From assembly GCF_037023755.1 (NCBI RefSeq), contig NZ_CP146100.1, positions 5,859,501 to 5,923,500 of the forward strand: a DNA stretch of 64,000 nt. Reading direction: 5' to 3'. Below the pieces are notes generated by a model. That model was given only the letters and a program-made list of their open reading frames with translations, was not told the origin of the DNA and searched no databases. Shown in pieces: positions 27,054 to 35,925 of the stretch. The first letter of the stretch is position 1. Each line of letters opens with the position of its first letter. Origin of the DNA: Saccharopolyspora sp. SCSIO 74807 (GTDB taxonomy: Bacteria > Actinomycetota > Actinomycetes > Mycobacteriales > Pseudonocardiaceae). Position numbers and translations under genes: made by a program.

Positions 27054-27536
27054 GCTCGGCGGCGCGACCCGATCAATGTTCCAACGTTCGGAGTCGATGT
27101 CCGGCCCGGTTCGGTGAACCCACCACGTCGATCGGTCGCCGCTGTTCGGGTCAACCGCAGGTGATTTCCTGGGCGGCCACCGCTACCGAGTACCCGGTCA
27201 GCGAGGAAGTCCAGGCGCTGATCTCCAGGGCGTTCGGCACGATGCAGGCCCGCAACTCATCTACTTGGACGGGAAGACCGCCTACTTTGCAACCTCCGCC
27301 ACGGCCGCGAACGCGCTGAGACGATTCCACGGGTGCACTGTGCGCCGGTCGGCAGGCCACCGGATCCGGTCGTCCGGTGAACGCGGCTTCTGTTCCACTA
27401 TGGACGATCCGGGCCGTGAGCGAATTTCCGCTCACGGCCCGGGTTTCCGCCGCCGGGGGTCGCCCGCGACCGTCAGCGCGCAGGAGGTTCGTCCGCGCTT
27501 GGACCGGTCATGGTGCCGCGACCGCACCCCAGGTGC
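27054..27536. other. Gene-free region with possible coding remnant
   Basis: No complete gene is supported here. On the plus strand 27169-27270 reads as an open stretch (YPVSEEVQALISRAF and similar) without a start or good ribosome site, perhaps a decayed gene. A strong hairpin lies at 27409-27442. Confidence 0.4.
27409..27442 (-). terminator. Intrinsic terminator-like hairpin after propeller STAND gene
   Basis: Perfect 14-base arms CCGGGCCGTGAGCG and CGCTCACGGCCCGG enclose a 6-base loop. It lies about 95 bases beyond the stop of the minus-strand STAND gene; no long T-tract on that strand. Confidence 0.65.
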
Positions 27537-30146
27537 TCAGCCAGGGGGCTCGCTGACCACGGCTGCCCCGTCCGGGCGCCATCCTTGCGCGACCAACGCG
27601 CCGCCTTGGAGCGTTGCGGAGAGCATCGGTTGCATCCGCGTGCCGAGTTCGTCCGGGATGCCTCCGAGGCGGGCGTAGGACACCCGGCTCGGATCATCTT
27701 GGTGGCGGACGAAGATGTTCACGGCTCCGGACTCGTCGGACGCCACGATCGGCAGGCCGGTGTAGGCGCCTGGGAGTTCGGGAACGGGATACCACTCCTG
27801 CGGCCACTGGTTGGGGCCGAGGTCCCGGCTCTCGGGCAGCTGCCGCAAGGCGCGATTGCCGTCCAGCGCGAACAGCACCAGCCTGTCGTCGATCATCATC
27901 ACCGCCGGTGGACTGTGCAGCTGGGCGTTGCCGAGAAGAGGCTCCCGGAACTTGAAGTCGCCGGAGACCTCCTGCGCCCATGTGCGCATGTAGTGGCTCC
28001 TGTCCAGCACGAACACGCGCAAGAAGCCCGAATCGTCCCGGTGGACCTTCGGGTCCTCGTCGGTCAGCGTTCCGTCCAGCATCTTGCGTTTCCAGCCCTC
28101 GTTCTGCGCCAGTCGCCAGACGCTCCCGCCGGAGTCCCTGGTGATCACCACGAGGTTCCCGCTACGGTCCTGGGCCGCCGCCGGCGTGCCGGACATGCCG
28201 GTCGCGATCTCTTTCCAGTCGTCTGCCTGCGACGGAACGCCCGGCTCGACGTTCGGGTTGTACAGCAGCCTCCCGGCCGTGTCGGTCACGAACCCGACCA
28301 GCCTTCCGTTGCGGTCCGGCACGAGCACCGGACGGGTTTCGGCCATAGCGCTCACACCGAGATCGCCGTCCGGTTCCGGTGCCGTTCCAGCGGAAGATTG
28401 CACGTATCGGTGCACCGTGCCCGGGCCGCTCCCAAGCGTGACGAGGCTGCCGTCCCCGGCCTGAGCCGTCGAACGGGCCGGGAGATCGCAGTCGGGGCGG
28501 TCGCACTCGGCCGACGATGCGGGCGGTGCCTGCGGTGGCGGCTCCGCGGCGGCTGGAGGTTCCGGCGTGGGTGCCGGGTTGGGCGTCGTGGCCGGTGGCG
28601 GCCCGGGAATCTGCGCAGGCGGCATCTGTCGCACCGGCGGCGGTTCGGCCGGTGTCCCGTCGCGGCCGACGTCCAGCTGCGCGGCGAACGCGACTCCCGC
28701 GGACAGCACCACGGCAGCCGGAACGCCCACCAACACCGTCCGGCGCACCCGGCGGCCGCGCGACGCCTTGCGCCCCGCGGATTCCCGGGCCAGCGCGGAG
28801 CTCGCCGGGATCTGCACTCCGGGCTGGGACCGATCCGCCGCACGGCGGTGGAAATGGCCCTGCGCGCGCAGGTACGGATCGGATTCCGGCGACACCGCCG
28901 CGGCTCCCGATCCCGATTTCCCCGCCGATTTCGGCTGGAACGAACCCAGGAAGGCCCGGTGGTATTCGGGCAGCTCGGCGCCGACCCGCTTGCGCAGGTA
29001 GTCACCGACGACATCGTGCACCTGAACGGCGGGTGCGTCGCCGACCCAGCACCGCTGCACCAAGGCCAGCTCGTCGAGCCGCGCGAGCAGATCCTCGACC
29101 GCGTCCGCGGTCATGCCCGCGACACGACCCCAGTACGTCCGCAACGTCTCGGGCGGGATGAACGCGTCCCCGGGGAAGATCGCGAGGTCGAAGCACCGCT
29201 GCCGGTGCTGCTCGCCGAGCAGGGACAGGTTCAGCTCGATCATGGCCGAGGCCGTGTCGCAGCGCTGCGTCACGGCCGTGCGGTCCACCTCCTGCGCACC
29301 GCGGGAGAGCCGATCGGCCACTTTTCGCGCCGCATCGGAAAGCGAACGCCCGCCGTTGACGTACTTGTGCACGGCACGATTGGCCAGCGCCAGCATCAAC
29401 GGCCACCCGTGCGTGCGGGCCAGCAGCGGATCCACCTGATCCGGATGGTGCGTCGACCACCCCGCGCACAACACGGCCTGAGCTTGGTCCGGCTGCATCG
29501 CCCCGGCAGTCACCGGCGCGGCGCCCTGCGCCAGCAACTCCGGGAACCTGGTGGTGACCAGCTTGCGGCAGTTCGTGCCCGCGGCCGCGAACGGTTCCAG
29601 CTGCGAACGCCGCCACACGTCGTCGATCACCAGCAGGCAGCGCTTGTCCGCCACGAGGTTGCCGAGATGTTCACCGGCCTTGTCCGGGCCGGTGAACGAC
29701 GGGCGGCTTCCGGACAACCGCTCGGACAGCTCGTTGAGCTTGGTCGCCAGGTCCGGCCCGGCGGCGTCGTACCCGATCGTCGTCCACAGCACGCCGTCGG
29801 GGAACGACTCGGCCACCCGCGCGTCGCGGCACGCCATTGTGGCCAGCGTGGTCTTGCCGAACCCGCTGTCCCCGGTGACGCCGGTCGGCAGCTCGGTTCC
29901 GGCGGCACCACGCAATGCCTCGATCAGTTCGTCGAGCAGCTCCGGGCGAGGCACCGCGGAATGCGCGGGAATCGGCAACGAGTCTCCGGTGCTCGGGCGA
30001 ACCGACGACGATCCGCCCGTGTTGATCGTGAGACCACCGGAAATACTGCCGCCGACTTGCATCGCCAGACCGACGTGGTCGCCGACCTGGTTCGACGTCG
30101 ACGCCACTTCCGCTGCGGCGTCGTCGCCTTCCGACCTTTCCGACAA
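27537..30146 (-). CDS. Membrane-anchored STAND NTPase with C-terminal five-blade propeller
   Basis: An 869-residue protein. Residues 1-60 are a Gly-rich leader; NB-ARC follows with Walker A GDSGFGKTT (92-100), Walker B LLVIDDVW (about 171-177), GWPL near 247 and a winged-helix part with VHD near 376. A basic stretch precedes one membrane helix (about 470-491), then a Pro-rich linker (500-545). Residues about 575-860 hold five repeats of an 'xPxxxxDxxGxLxxFVxD' type, consistent with a PLL/tachylectin-like five-blade propeller placed outside the cell. The start is TTG at 30146 with a weak ribosome site; later starts are possible. It looks like a transmembrane sensor with a cytoplasmic switch NTPase; ligand and output are unknown. 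Confidence 0.85.
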   Translation of the reverse strand: MSERSEGDDAAAEVASTSNQVGDHVGLAMQVGGSISGGLTINTGGSSSVRPSTGDSLPIPAHSAVPRPELLDELIEALRGAAGTELPTGVTGDSGFGKTTLATMACRDARVAESFPDGVLWTTIGYDAAGPDLATKLNELSERLSGSRPSFTGPDKAGEHLGNLVADKRCLLVIDDVWRRSQLEPFAAAGTNCRKLVTTRFPELLAQGAAPVTAGAMQPDQAQAVLCAGWSTHHPDQVDPLLARTHGWPLMLALANRAVHKYVNGGRSLSDAARKVADRLSRGAQEVDRTAVTQRCDTASAMIELNLSLLGEQHRQRCFDLAIFPGDAFIPPETLRTYWGRVAGMTADAVEDLLARLDELALVQRCWVGDAPAVQVHDVVGDYLRKRVGAELPEYHRAFLGSFQPKSAGKSGSGAAAVSPESDPYLRAQGHFHRRAADRSQPGVQIPASSALARESAGRKASRGRRVRRTVLVGVPAAVVLSAGVAFAAQLDVGRDGTPAEPPPVRQMPPAQIPGPPPATTPNPAPTPEPPAAAEPPPQAPPASSAECDRPDCDLPARSTAQAGDGSLVTLGSGPGTVHRYVQSSAGTAPEPDGDLGVSAMAETRPVLVPDRNGRLVGFVTDTAGRLLYNPNVEPGVPSQADDWKEIATGMSGTPAAAQDRSGNLVVITRDSGGSVWRLAQNEGWKRKMLDGTLTDEDPKVHRDDSGFLRVFVLDRSHYMRTWAQEVSGDFKFREPLLGNAQLHSPPAVMMIDDRLVLFALDGNRALRQLPESRDLGPNQWPQEWYPVPELPGAYTGLPIVASDESGAVNIFVRHQDDPSRVSYARLGGIPDELGTRMQPMLSATLQGGALVAQGWRPDGAAVVSEPPG

Positions 30147-30935
30147 GGATCTACAGTTCCTCTCCGCGGACCGGACCGGTCCACACGTCCGACTAGTTCG
30201 AGTTCCGGCCGCACAACGCCGAAGAACCGAAGCGCTGCCCGGACATCGCGGGGACGATGTCCGATGCAGGCAGAACGGGCGGACATGGGCTACCGCTGCG
30301 GAACGAGAAGCTCCGGCAGCGCGCGAATTCCGCCCGAAAGCACCCGGGCGCCGGTTCCATCAGCGAGCACGCAACGGGCACGCCGTTGCGGTTCACCCGA
30401 GGCGGACCGAGCTCGCACCCCTGACTCGGCCCGGTGCTGTGCGCTCCGGGAGGCGCGCGAACACGCCCCCTGCGATAAGTTGATCAGTTGTCGCTCGCTA
30501 CCACTTCTCCCCGGCACAACGTCCGCACACGCTTCTTTGGAATATGCAGCAATCGCCGATACCGGCGATTAATCCAGTCCTGATGCGGGACAGTCAACTT
30601 ACTTGAACTTGAATTCGCTGCGGGATCGAGCAGGATTGCGACGAGCGGGCATACCGATCGACGAGCGGTCGCTTCCGAACGACGAATGACGAGCGCAAGT
30701 TCGTCCCGGCCGAACTCGGCCGGGCGCACGAACAATAATCGTTGCTTACTGAACCAGCACTGCCGCAAACAAATTGATTCCGAAATCATTGCCCTGGTCC
30801 GCGACGGCCGATGAATCGGCCACAGTGGACGCTCCGATCGCGGAGTGTCCACTGTGGCCGGTATCAGCGCGCGTTCCGGGCCGGTTCGCGAGCGGCGGAG
30901 CCTGCGGTCGTGCGGGACCGCCACCGGACTTCCTG
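30147..30935. other. Gene-free region upstream of propeller STAND gene
   Basis: About 790 bases with lower GC than the neighbours between 30500 and 30800. Open frames here show no domain, ribosome site or codon bias. It should contain the STAND promoter and holds the hairpin at 30817-30860. Confidence 0.5.
30817..30860 (-). terminator. Long hairpin terminator after PNPOx-like gene
   Basis: Twenty-base arms with one mismatch (CGGCCACAGTGGACGCTCCG on the left) enclose a 4-base loop ATCG, 76 bases beyond the minus-strand stop at 30936. No T-run, so termination may rely on the hairpin alone, or it may protect the 3' end. Confidence 0.6.
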
Positions 30936-31361
30936 CTAGAACGACCCCATCTCGGCCGACAGCCAATGCTCCGGGCGCATGTAGATGGTCACGTGCTCAC
31001 CGAGCTCCGTGCGCTCGTACTCCACGAAGTTCGCGGCCGCCTCCGGCGGCAGGTACCGCTCGGCCATGCGCCGGGAGGCTTCCTCGCTCCCCGCCTCGAT
31101 CCGGGTGACCGGACCTTCCACCGAGACGTAGCGCACGGTCGGTTCGATCCGCTGCGCCAGCAGGCTGAACCGGCCCGCGGCGCGGATCGCTTCGGCCTTG
31201 CGCGACTGCGCCCCGGTGCTGATCCAAAGCTCCTCGCCGGGCGAGTAGTGGTACCAGATCGGGACCGTCATCGGCGCGCGACCGTTCGTCCACGCCACCG
31301 CGAGCGATCCCGTGTGCGGTTCGGCGAGGAATTGCTCTCGTTCCTGTGCAGACAGTGCCAT
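30936..31361 (-). CDS. Pyridoxamine 5'-phosphate oxidase-like flavin/F420-binding protein
   Basis: A 141-residue split-barrel protein of the PNPOx-like superfamily: PMTVPIWYHYSPGEELWIST and SRKAEAIRAAGRFSLLAQR are the typical strand and phosphate-binding helix, followed by RYVSVEGPVT. Actinobacterial members bind FMN, F420 or haem and often act in redox protection. ATG 31361 is used; a GTG at 31385 would add eight residues. Alone on its strand and followed by a strong hairpin. Cofactor and substrate unknown. Confidence 0.82.
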   Translation of the reverse strand: MALSAQEREQFLAEPHTGSLAVAWTNGRAPMTVPIWYHYSPGEELWISTGAQSRKAEAIRAAGRFSLLAQRIEPTVRYVSVEGPVTRIEAGSEEASRRMAERYLPPEAAANFVEYERTELGEHVTIYMRPEHWLSAEMGSF

Positions 31362-31456
31362 GCACTCGAAGATAGCGGCGGTCACCGACGATCGCCCGCG
31401 TCCGCGGAAGCTCGCAGCTCACGACGAGCACGCCGCCGGCGCGGGTTCGACACGCC

Positions 31457-31696
31457 TTCCCGGACGGTGAATGCCGCACCTTCCTGCATCGCCACAGCGG
31501 CACCTGGATCGGCGGCGGGCACCTGTCGGTGAAGTTCATCTGCCCGTTCTACGTCGAAGACGAGGTCACCGCCCGCGGCGCGATCCTTGGCCCGGTCGAG
31601 CACCGCGGGCAACGACACATGCAAAGCGAAGTCTGGGTGCAGAACCAGGACGGCCGGAAGACCGCCGTCGGATGGGCCCACGCACCGCTCGCGTGA
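31457..31696 (+). pseudogene. Truncated hotdog-fold (MaoC/acyl dehydratase-like) remnant
   Basis: This frame encodes about 79 residues (FPDGECRTFLHRHSGTW, HLSVKFICPFYVEDEVTARG, VWVQNQDGRKTAVGWAHAPL) resembling the C-terminal half of a hotdog dehydratase. There is no start codon or ribosome site upstream in this frame and the N-terminal half is missing, so it looks like a decayed gene. Whether it is MaoC-type or thioesterase-type cannot be told. Confidence 0.45.
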
Positions 31697-31784
31697 CGAC
31701 GTCGAACACTTCAGTACATTGTGGGCGGAACATTGCGGGTGGACCGGATCCGTTCCGTCCCAACGGTTCTGGCGACCGCCCCGC

Positions 31785-32783
31785 TCAGGGCAGCGGGTGG
31801 CGCAGGGAGCTTTCGCCGCGCCGCCAAGCACCCAGCAGGCATTCGGCGAGCCTGCCCTCCAGCACGCCGGTGGCCTCGATGCCGAAGACCACGTCCGCGG
31901 CCAGGCCCGGTTCGCGGTCGAGCAGGTCGCCGATCACGTCACGGCGCATGACCTGCTCGTGCACGGCATCGGCCTCGACGTGCTCGGTGAAGAAGTGCAC
32001 GCTCGCTCGCCCGGCGCCGTGGCCGCGCAGCGCATCGGCGAGCCGCTGGGCGCTCGGGGCGGTGGTGATCTCCGCTGCGCTGAAGTGGCCGACGAGCGCG
32101 CCGCGCAATCCCCGGTGCAGCCCCAACATCGACATCAGGTTCACCAGTGCGATCTGCGGCGCGGGCACATCGTCCAGGTAGTGCAGGTAGCCCGGGTTCA
32201 ACCCGGCATCGGCCAGCAGATCGGCGAACAGCCGCGCGTGCACCCGTTCGCCGTGCCCGCCGCCGAATTCGTCGAACTCCACCGCCACCAGCGCCGCCTT
32301 CGCCCGGCCCTGCAACCGCGGGATGACCCAGGCGTGCGGGTCGGCCTCTTTGAGGTGGTAGATCGAGCGGTGCGCGAAGTACTCGCACAGCTGCCACCAT
32401 TCGCCCTCGTCCCGCAGGAAGTGCGAAACGCCGTTGCCCGGCACCGGTTCCACCAGCAGGTCGTCCAGCACGCCGGAGACGTCGTCGGACCCGCCGGTGG
32501 CGGCGCGCAGCGCGTCCAGGAAGGTGCGCTCGAGCTCGCGGCGGAAACCGAGCAGTCCCGGCTCCCACTCCCATTCCGGGCTGGAGTCCCGGAAACCGCG
32601 GTAGTGCAGCTCGTAGCAAGTGTGCAGGGCGAGGGCGAAGTCGTCGCCGAACGGCTCCGCGGTGCGCGCCTGAAGCAGCGGCAGCACCGGGCCGGGCGGG
32701 GGCTGCCCGAGCGCGTCGACGACGGCCGCCGACAGCGGGCCGCGCGGAGTGGGCAGTGCGGGGGCATCGGTCATGACCGTCAT
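31785..32783 (-). CDS. Iron-containing redox enzyme, haem-oxygenase-like diiron family
   Basis: A 332-residue all-helical protein with ligand motifs of haem-oxygenase-like diiron oxidases (HDO): ELHYRGF near residue 59, CEYFAHRSIYHLKEADPHAW, VEFDEFGGGHGERVHARLF, and FTEHVEADAVHEQVM. The spaced Glu/Asp/His residues would hold two irons. Known HDO enzymes cleave carbon chains or oxygenate amines. The start overlaps the stop of the GCS2 ligase gene (ATGA), so the two act together: a ligase making an amide followed by an oxidative step is a reasonable guess. Substrate unknown. Confidence 0.82.
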   Translation of the reverse strand: MTVMTDAPALPTPRGPLSAAVVDALGQPPPGPVLPLLQARTAEPFGDDFALALHTCYELHYRGFRDSSPEWEWEPGLLGFRRELERTFLDALRAATGGSDDVSGVLDDLLVEPVPGNGVSHFLRDEGEWWQLCEYFAHRSIYHLKEADPHAWVIPRLQGRAKAALVAVEFDEFGGGHGERVHARLFADLLADAGLNPGYLHYLDDVPAPQIALVNLMSMLGLHRGLRGALVGHFSAAEITTAPSAQRLADALRGHGAGRASVHFFTEHVEADAVHEQVMRRDVIGDLLDREPGLAADVVFGIEATGVLEGRLAECLLGAWRRGESSLRHPLP

Positions 32784-33928
32784 GCGTGCGCTCCTCGTTC
32801 GGTGCGGGAATCGGCGCCCGCGGCCAGCAGGTCCAGCAGCTCCGGAACGCCCGCCGCGGCCGCGGCCCGCTGGCGTTGCGCGCCGGTGCCGTGCCGGACC
32901 AGCTCGCTCACGACCGAACGCACCCGTTGCAGGTCGCCGGTCTCGGCCAGCGCGGGCGCCGCTCGCTCGATCAGCTCGGACACCAGATCGGGCGCGGGCA
33001 CCCGGCATTCCCGCGACACGTGGACGCCGTAACCGGCGAGGCCGTCGCGGGCCGCGCACCACACCGCGGCCCGCGCGAACTGGTCGCGAACCGGCGGAGC
33101 CTCCCGGCCGGCGCGCAGTTCGCCGAGCGCGGTGCGCACGAGGGCGCGGCACAGCGCGGCCTGCGCGACCGCTTCCCGCGCGGTGATCGCGGTGTCGGCC
33201 ACCCGGAACTCGATCGTCGGCAGGTGCGGGGACGGCCGCGCCAGCCAGAACGACTGGGCCGGGTCGACCAGCACGCCGCAGTCCACCAGCTTCGCGATCT
33301 GCTCGTCGTGGTCGGCGGCCGAGCGCAGCTGCGGCGGCACGCCGGAACCGGGGAAGCGGGACTGCTGCACCATCCGCCAGCTCCCGTACCCGGTGTCCGA
33401 ACCGAGGTGCAGCGGCGAGTTCACCGACAGCGCCAGCAGCGCGGGAAGCCAGGGACGCAGGTGGTTGAGCACGGCGACCGCCAGCTCCCGGTCCGCCAGG
33501 CCGACGTGCACGTGCAGGCCGCACGCCTGGTAGTCGGCAACGGCGGCGCGGTAGGTGCGCGCGACCCGCTCGAAGCGGTCCCCGGCGGAAACGGCCGGTC
33601 GAGCGGATCCGGGCAACGGTGGCGTGCCCGCCGCCAGCACTCGCAGATCGGCGGGCCGCGCGGCCGCGGCGAGCCGCTCGCGGGCGGCGACCAGCTGTGC
33701 GTCCAGCTCGGACAGCGCGGTGCAGACTCCGCTGGCCGTTTCCACCTGGCTGCTGAACAGTTCCGGCTGGAGCACGGTTCCGCCCGCGAGGTCCCGGCCG
33801 GTCGCGCCCAGCACCGCCCCGGCGCGCGCCGCCGGGGCACCGGTGTGCGCATCGGCCAGCAGGAACTCCTCTTCGACCCCGACGGTGCGGCCCGGCTCCG
33901 CGGAATCGTCCCCGCCGAGCGTCCGCAT
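32780..33928 (-). CDS. Carboxylate-amine ligase, GCS2 (YbdK) family
   Basis: A 382-residue ATP-dependent ligase of the glutamate-cysteine ligase type 2 family. Key elements are TVGVEEEFLLAD (Glu-rich start), ELFSSQVETASG, the GLHVHVGLADRE metal-binding loop and IEFRVADTAITAREAV. Related enzymes form gamma-glutamyl amides; YbdK itself has weak glutamate-cysteine ligase activity, and actinomycete copies take part in mycothiol-unrelated peptide conjugation. AGGAG precedes ATG 33928 by six bases. Coupled to the downstream diiron enzyme, and divergent from the methyltransferase-CDGSH pair. Confidence 0.87.
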   Translation of the reverse strand: MRTLGGDDSAEPGRTVGVEEEFLLADAHTGAPAARAGAVLGATGRDLAGGTVLQPELFSSQVETASGVCTALSELDAQLVAARERLAAAARPADLRVLAAGTPPLPGSARPAVSAGDRFERVARTYRAAVADYQACGLHVHVGLADRELAVAVLNHLRPWLPALLALSVNSPLHLGSDTGYGSWRMVQQSRFPGSGVPPQLRSAADHDEQIAKLVDCGVLVDPAQSFWLARPSPHLPTIEFRVADTAITAREAVAQAALCRALVRTALGELRAGREAPPVRDQFARAAVWCAARDGLAGYGVHVSRECRVPAPDLVSELIERAAPALAETGDLQRVRSVVSELVRHGTGAQRQRAAAAAGVPELLDLLAAGADSRTERGAHA

Positions 33929-34036
33929 CCGTAGCTCCTTCCGCCGCGTCCGGCACGAATCGGCCAACGGCATAACCACCCCACCGGCGGGCGAAACCCG
34001 GTTTCCGCGGCGGCGGAGGCAGGTACCCCGTGAGCT

Positions 34037-34675
34037 ATGCAGTTGCTCGAACCGCCGGGTGTCTACCGCCCGCAAGGCGACACCCGACTGCTGACGGACG
34101 CGCTGGACGAGGCGGGCATCCACCCGGGTAGCAACGTGCTGGACGTGGGCACCGGCACCGGGGCGCTGGCGGTCGCGGCCGTCCGCGGTGGGGCCGCGCG
34201 CGTGACGGCGGTAGACGTGTCCGCCCGGGCGGTCGTCACCGCCTGGCTCAACGCGCTGCTGATGCCGGTTCGGGTGCGGCGGGGGGACGCGCTGGTGCTG
34301 CACTACCCGGAGCGGTTCGACCTGGTGCTGGCCAACCCGCCGTACGTGCCTTCCGCGCCCGACCGCCGTCGCGCTCGGGCATGGGACGGCGGCCCGGACG
34401 GCCGGAAGCTGGTCGACCGGATTTGCGATCGTGCGCCGGAACTGCTGGCGCGCGGTGGAACGTTGCTGATGGTGCACTCCGCCCTCGCCGATCCGGACGC
34501 GACCTTGCAACGCCTGCACCGCGCGGATCTGAAAGCCGCCGTCGTGGATCGGCGGAACCAGGGTTTCGGGCCGGTGCTGCACGATCGGGCAACCGCGTTC
34601 GAGGACTCGGGATTGATCATGCCCGGGCAGCGGGAAGAGGAGCTGGTGGTGATCCGTGGGGACCGGACGGACTGA
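34037..34675 (+). CDS. HemK/MTQ2-like class I methyltransferase
   Basis: A 212-residue methyltransferase: SAM-binding LDVGTGTGALAVAA (residues about 35-48), acidic VTAVDVS, and the catalytic NPPYVPSAP typical of enzymes methylating glutamine side chains or exocyclic amines. It is shorter than PrmC and lacks its N-terminal domain, as in MTQ2. It overlaps the CDGSH gene by 20 bases and is divergent from the GCS2/diiron pair. These four genes are likely one functional unit. Protein or small-molecule substrate unknown. Confidence 0.85.
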   Translation: MQLLEPPGVYRPQGDTRLLTDALDEAGIHPGSNVLDVGTGTGALAVAAVRGGAARVTAVDVSARAVVTAWLNALLMPVRVRRGDALVLHYPERFDLVLANPPYVPSAPDRRRARAWDGGPDGRKLVDRICDRAPELLARGGTLLMVHSALADPDATLQRLHRADLKAAVVDRRNQGFGPVLHDRATAFEDSGLIMPGQREEELVVIRGDRTD

Positions 34676-34910
34676 ACGCACCGCCCCGGCGGGCGGGCAA
34701 CGACACCCCGTCCCGGAGGGCGGGCAACGACGCCGCGTCACGCTCGTGCGCAACGGCCCGGTGCTGGTGGAGGGGCCGGTGCGGCTGGTGCTGGACGACG
34801 GCACGGAGGTCGACTCCGACCGGTTCACCGTGGCGATCTGCGCGTGCCGCCGCAGCAGGGACTACCCCTTCTGCGACACCAGCCACCGCAAGCGGGTCCG
34901 CGAGACGTGA
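34656..34910 (+). CDS. CDGSH iron-sulfur domain protein
   Basis: An 84-residue protein with a C-terminal CDGSH-type motif: C-A-C-R-R-S-R-D-Y-P-F-C-D-T-S-H, where the third position after CD is Thr rather than Gly. Three Cys and one His should bind a [2Fe-2S] cluster. Preceded by a beta-strand region (VRNGPVLVEGPVRLVLDDG) usual for the family. GTG start within the end of the methyltransferase. Possible electron donor to the diiron oxidase next door, by context only. Confidence 0.85.
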   Translation: MGTGRTERTAPAGGQRHPVPEGGQRRRVTLVRNGPVLVEGPVRLVLDDGTEVDSDRFTVAICACRRSRDYPFCDTSHRKRVRET

Positions 34911-34941
34911 ACCCGACGGCCCGAGGTGGGTATCCGGGAAC

Positions 34942-35511
34942 ATGGCAAAGGACCGCAAGACCTACGAAGCCGACTACACCCACCCCGAGCTTCGGGAGCG
35001 GCTGAAGGAAGAGCTCAAGGCCGCCGACAAGGGCGGGGCGCCGGGACAGTGGTCGGCGCGCAAGAGCCAGCTGCTCACCCAGGAGTACGAGAAGCACGGC
35101 GGCGGCTACCGGCACCCGCAGCGGCCGACCGCGCAGCAGCAGGACCTGGCCGAGTGGACCGAGCAGCGCTGGATGACCGAGTCGGGCTCGGCGAACGCGC
35201 GCCACGACGGCCGGACCGAGCGCTACCTCCCGGAACAGGCGTGGGAAGAACTCGCACCGCACGAGCGCCGGGAAGCGCAGCGGACCAAGCGGGCCGGGTC
35301 GCGGCGCGGTGAGCAGCATTCGCCGAACCCGCAGGCGGCTAAGTCCGCGCGCAAGGTCGCCGAGCTGGACGCGCTCTCCGCGCGCGAGGCGGCCCAGCGC
35401 GCGCGGAAGCTGACCGCGCCCGAGGCGCAGCAGGCACTCCGGCACGAGCGCGAGCACAAAGCGCGCAAGACCGTGCTGCGCCAGCTAGACAAGATCACCC
35501 GCAGAGGTTGA
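34942..35511 (+). CDS. DUF5872-like basic protein
   Basis: A 189-residue, highly charged, mostly helical protein. Its first half (DYTHPELRERLKEELKAADK, GQWSARKSQLLTQEYEKHGG) matches the DUF5872 pattern; the second half is Arg/Ala-rich and could bind nucleic acid. Followed within 23 bases by the DUF3140 gene, a frequent partner, often in stress-related loci of actinomycetes. No enzymatic motif. Confidence 0.75.
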   Translation: MAKDRKTYEADYTHPELRERLKEELKAADKGGAPGQWSARKSQLLTQEYEKHGGGYRHPQRPTAQQQDLAEWTEQRWMTESGSANARHDGRTERYLPEQAWEELAPHERREAQRTKRAGSRRGEQHSPNPQAAKSARKVAELDALSAREAAQRARKLTAPEAQQALRHEREHKARKTVLRQLDKITRRG

Positions 35512-35533
35512 GCCACCAGGGAGCGTGTCCCGG

Positions 35534-35863
35534 ATGAACCGGCAACAGCAGGACGTCGCCACCGACTTCGAGCGGCTCGTGAACATGACTCCGAAGGAGC
35601 TCGAACAGTGGCTGGCCCGTGCTGAATCGAAGAACGCGGGCCAACCCGGCGGCGACGGCGAGACCAAGGGCCACGAGTCCGGCAGGCGCATCGTCGCGCT
35701 GCTGCGCAAGAACCGTTCCGAGTACACCGACGACGACCTGGCGCACATGCGGCGAGTGCGCGCCTACATCAATCGCCACCTCGCACAACGCCCCTCCGGC
35801 GACATCACGAACACGACTTGGCGCCATTCGCTGATGAATTGGGGCCACGATCCCGCACGGTGA
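35534..35863 (+). CDS. DUF3140 family protein
   Basis: A 109-residue protein with the DUF3140 signature: MTPKELEQWLARAESKN near the start, GRRIVALLRKNRSEYTDDDL, HMRRVRAYINRHLAQRPSG and a terminal WRHSLMNWGHDP. All-helical, probably DNA- or protein-binding; function unknown. ATG 35534 is used with GGGAG ten bases upstream; a GTG at 35525 is possible. Co-directional with the DUF5872 gene. Confidence 0.8.
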   Translation: MNRQQQDVATDFERLVNMTPKELEQWLARAESKNAGQPGGDGETKGHESGRRIVALLRKNRSEYTDDDLAHMRRVRAYINRHLAQRPSGDITNTTWRHSLMNWGHDPAR

Positions 35864-35925
35864 CCGCATTCCGCGTCGACCGGGCCGTCCGCACGCCCGT
35901 GCTTCAGCCGTCCGTTCACCGCCGG

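Noticed and set aside
27510-30572. 1020-residue plus-strand frame opposite the propeller STAND gene
   Set aside because: Antisense shadow rich in Arg and His, no domain, while the minus strand has clear NB-ARC and propeller motifs.
30484-30966. 160-residue minus-strand frame in the gap before the PNPOx-like gene
   Set aside because: No ribosome site, no domain, and it spans a strong terminator-like hairpin.
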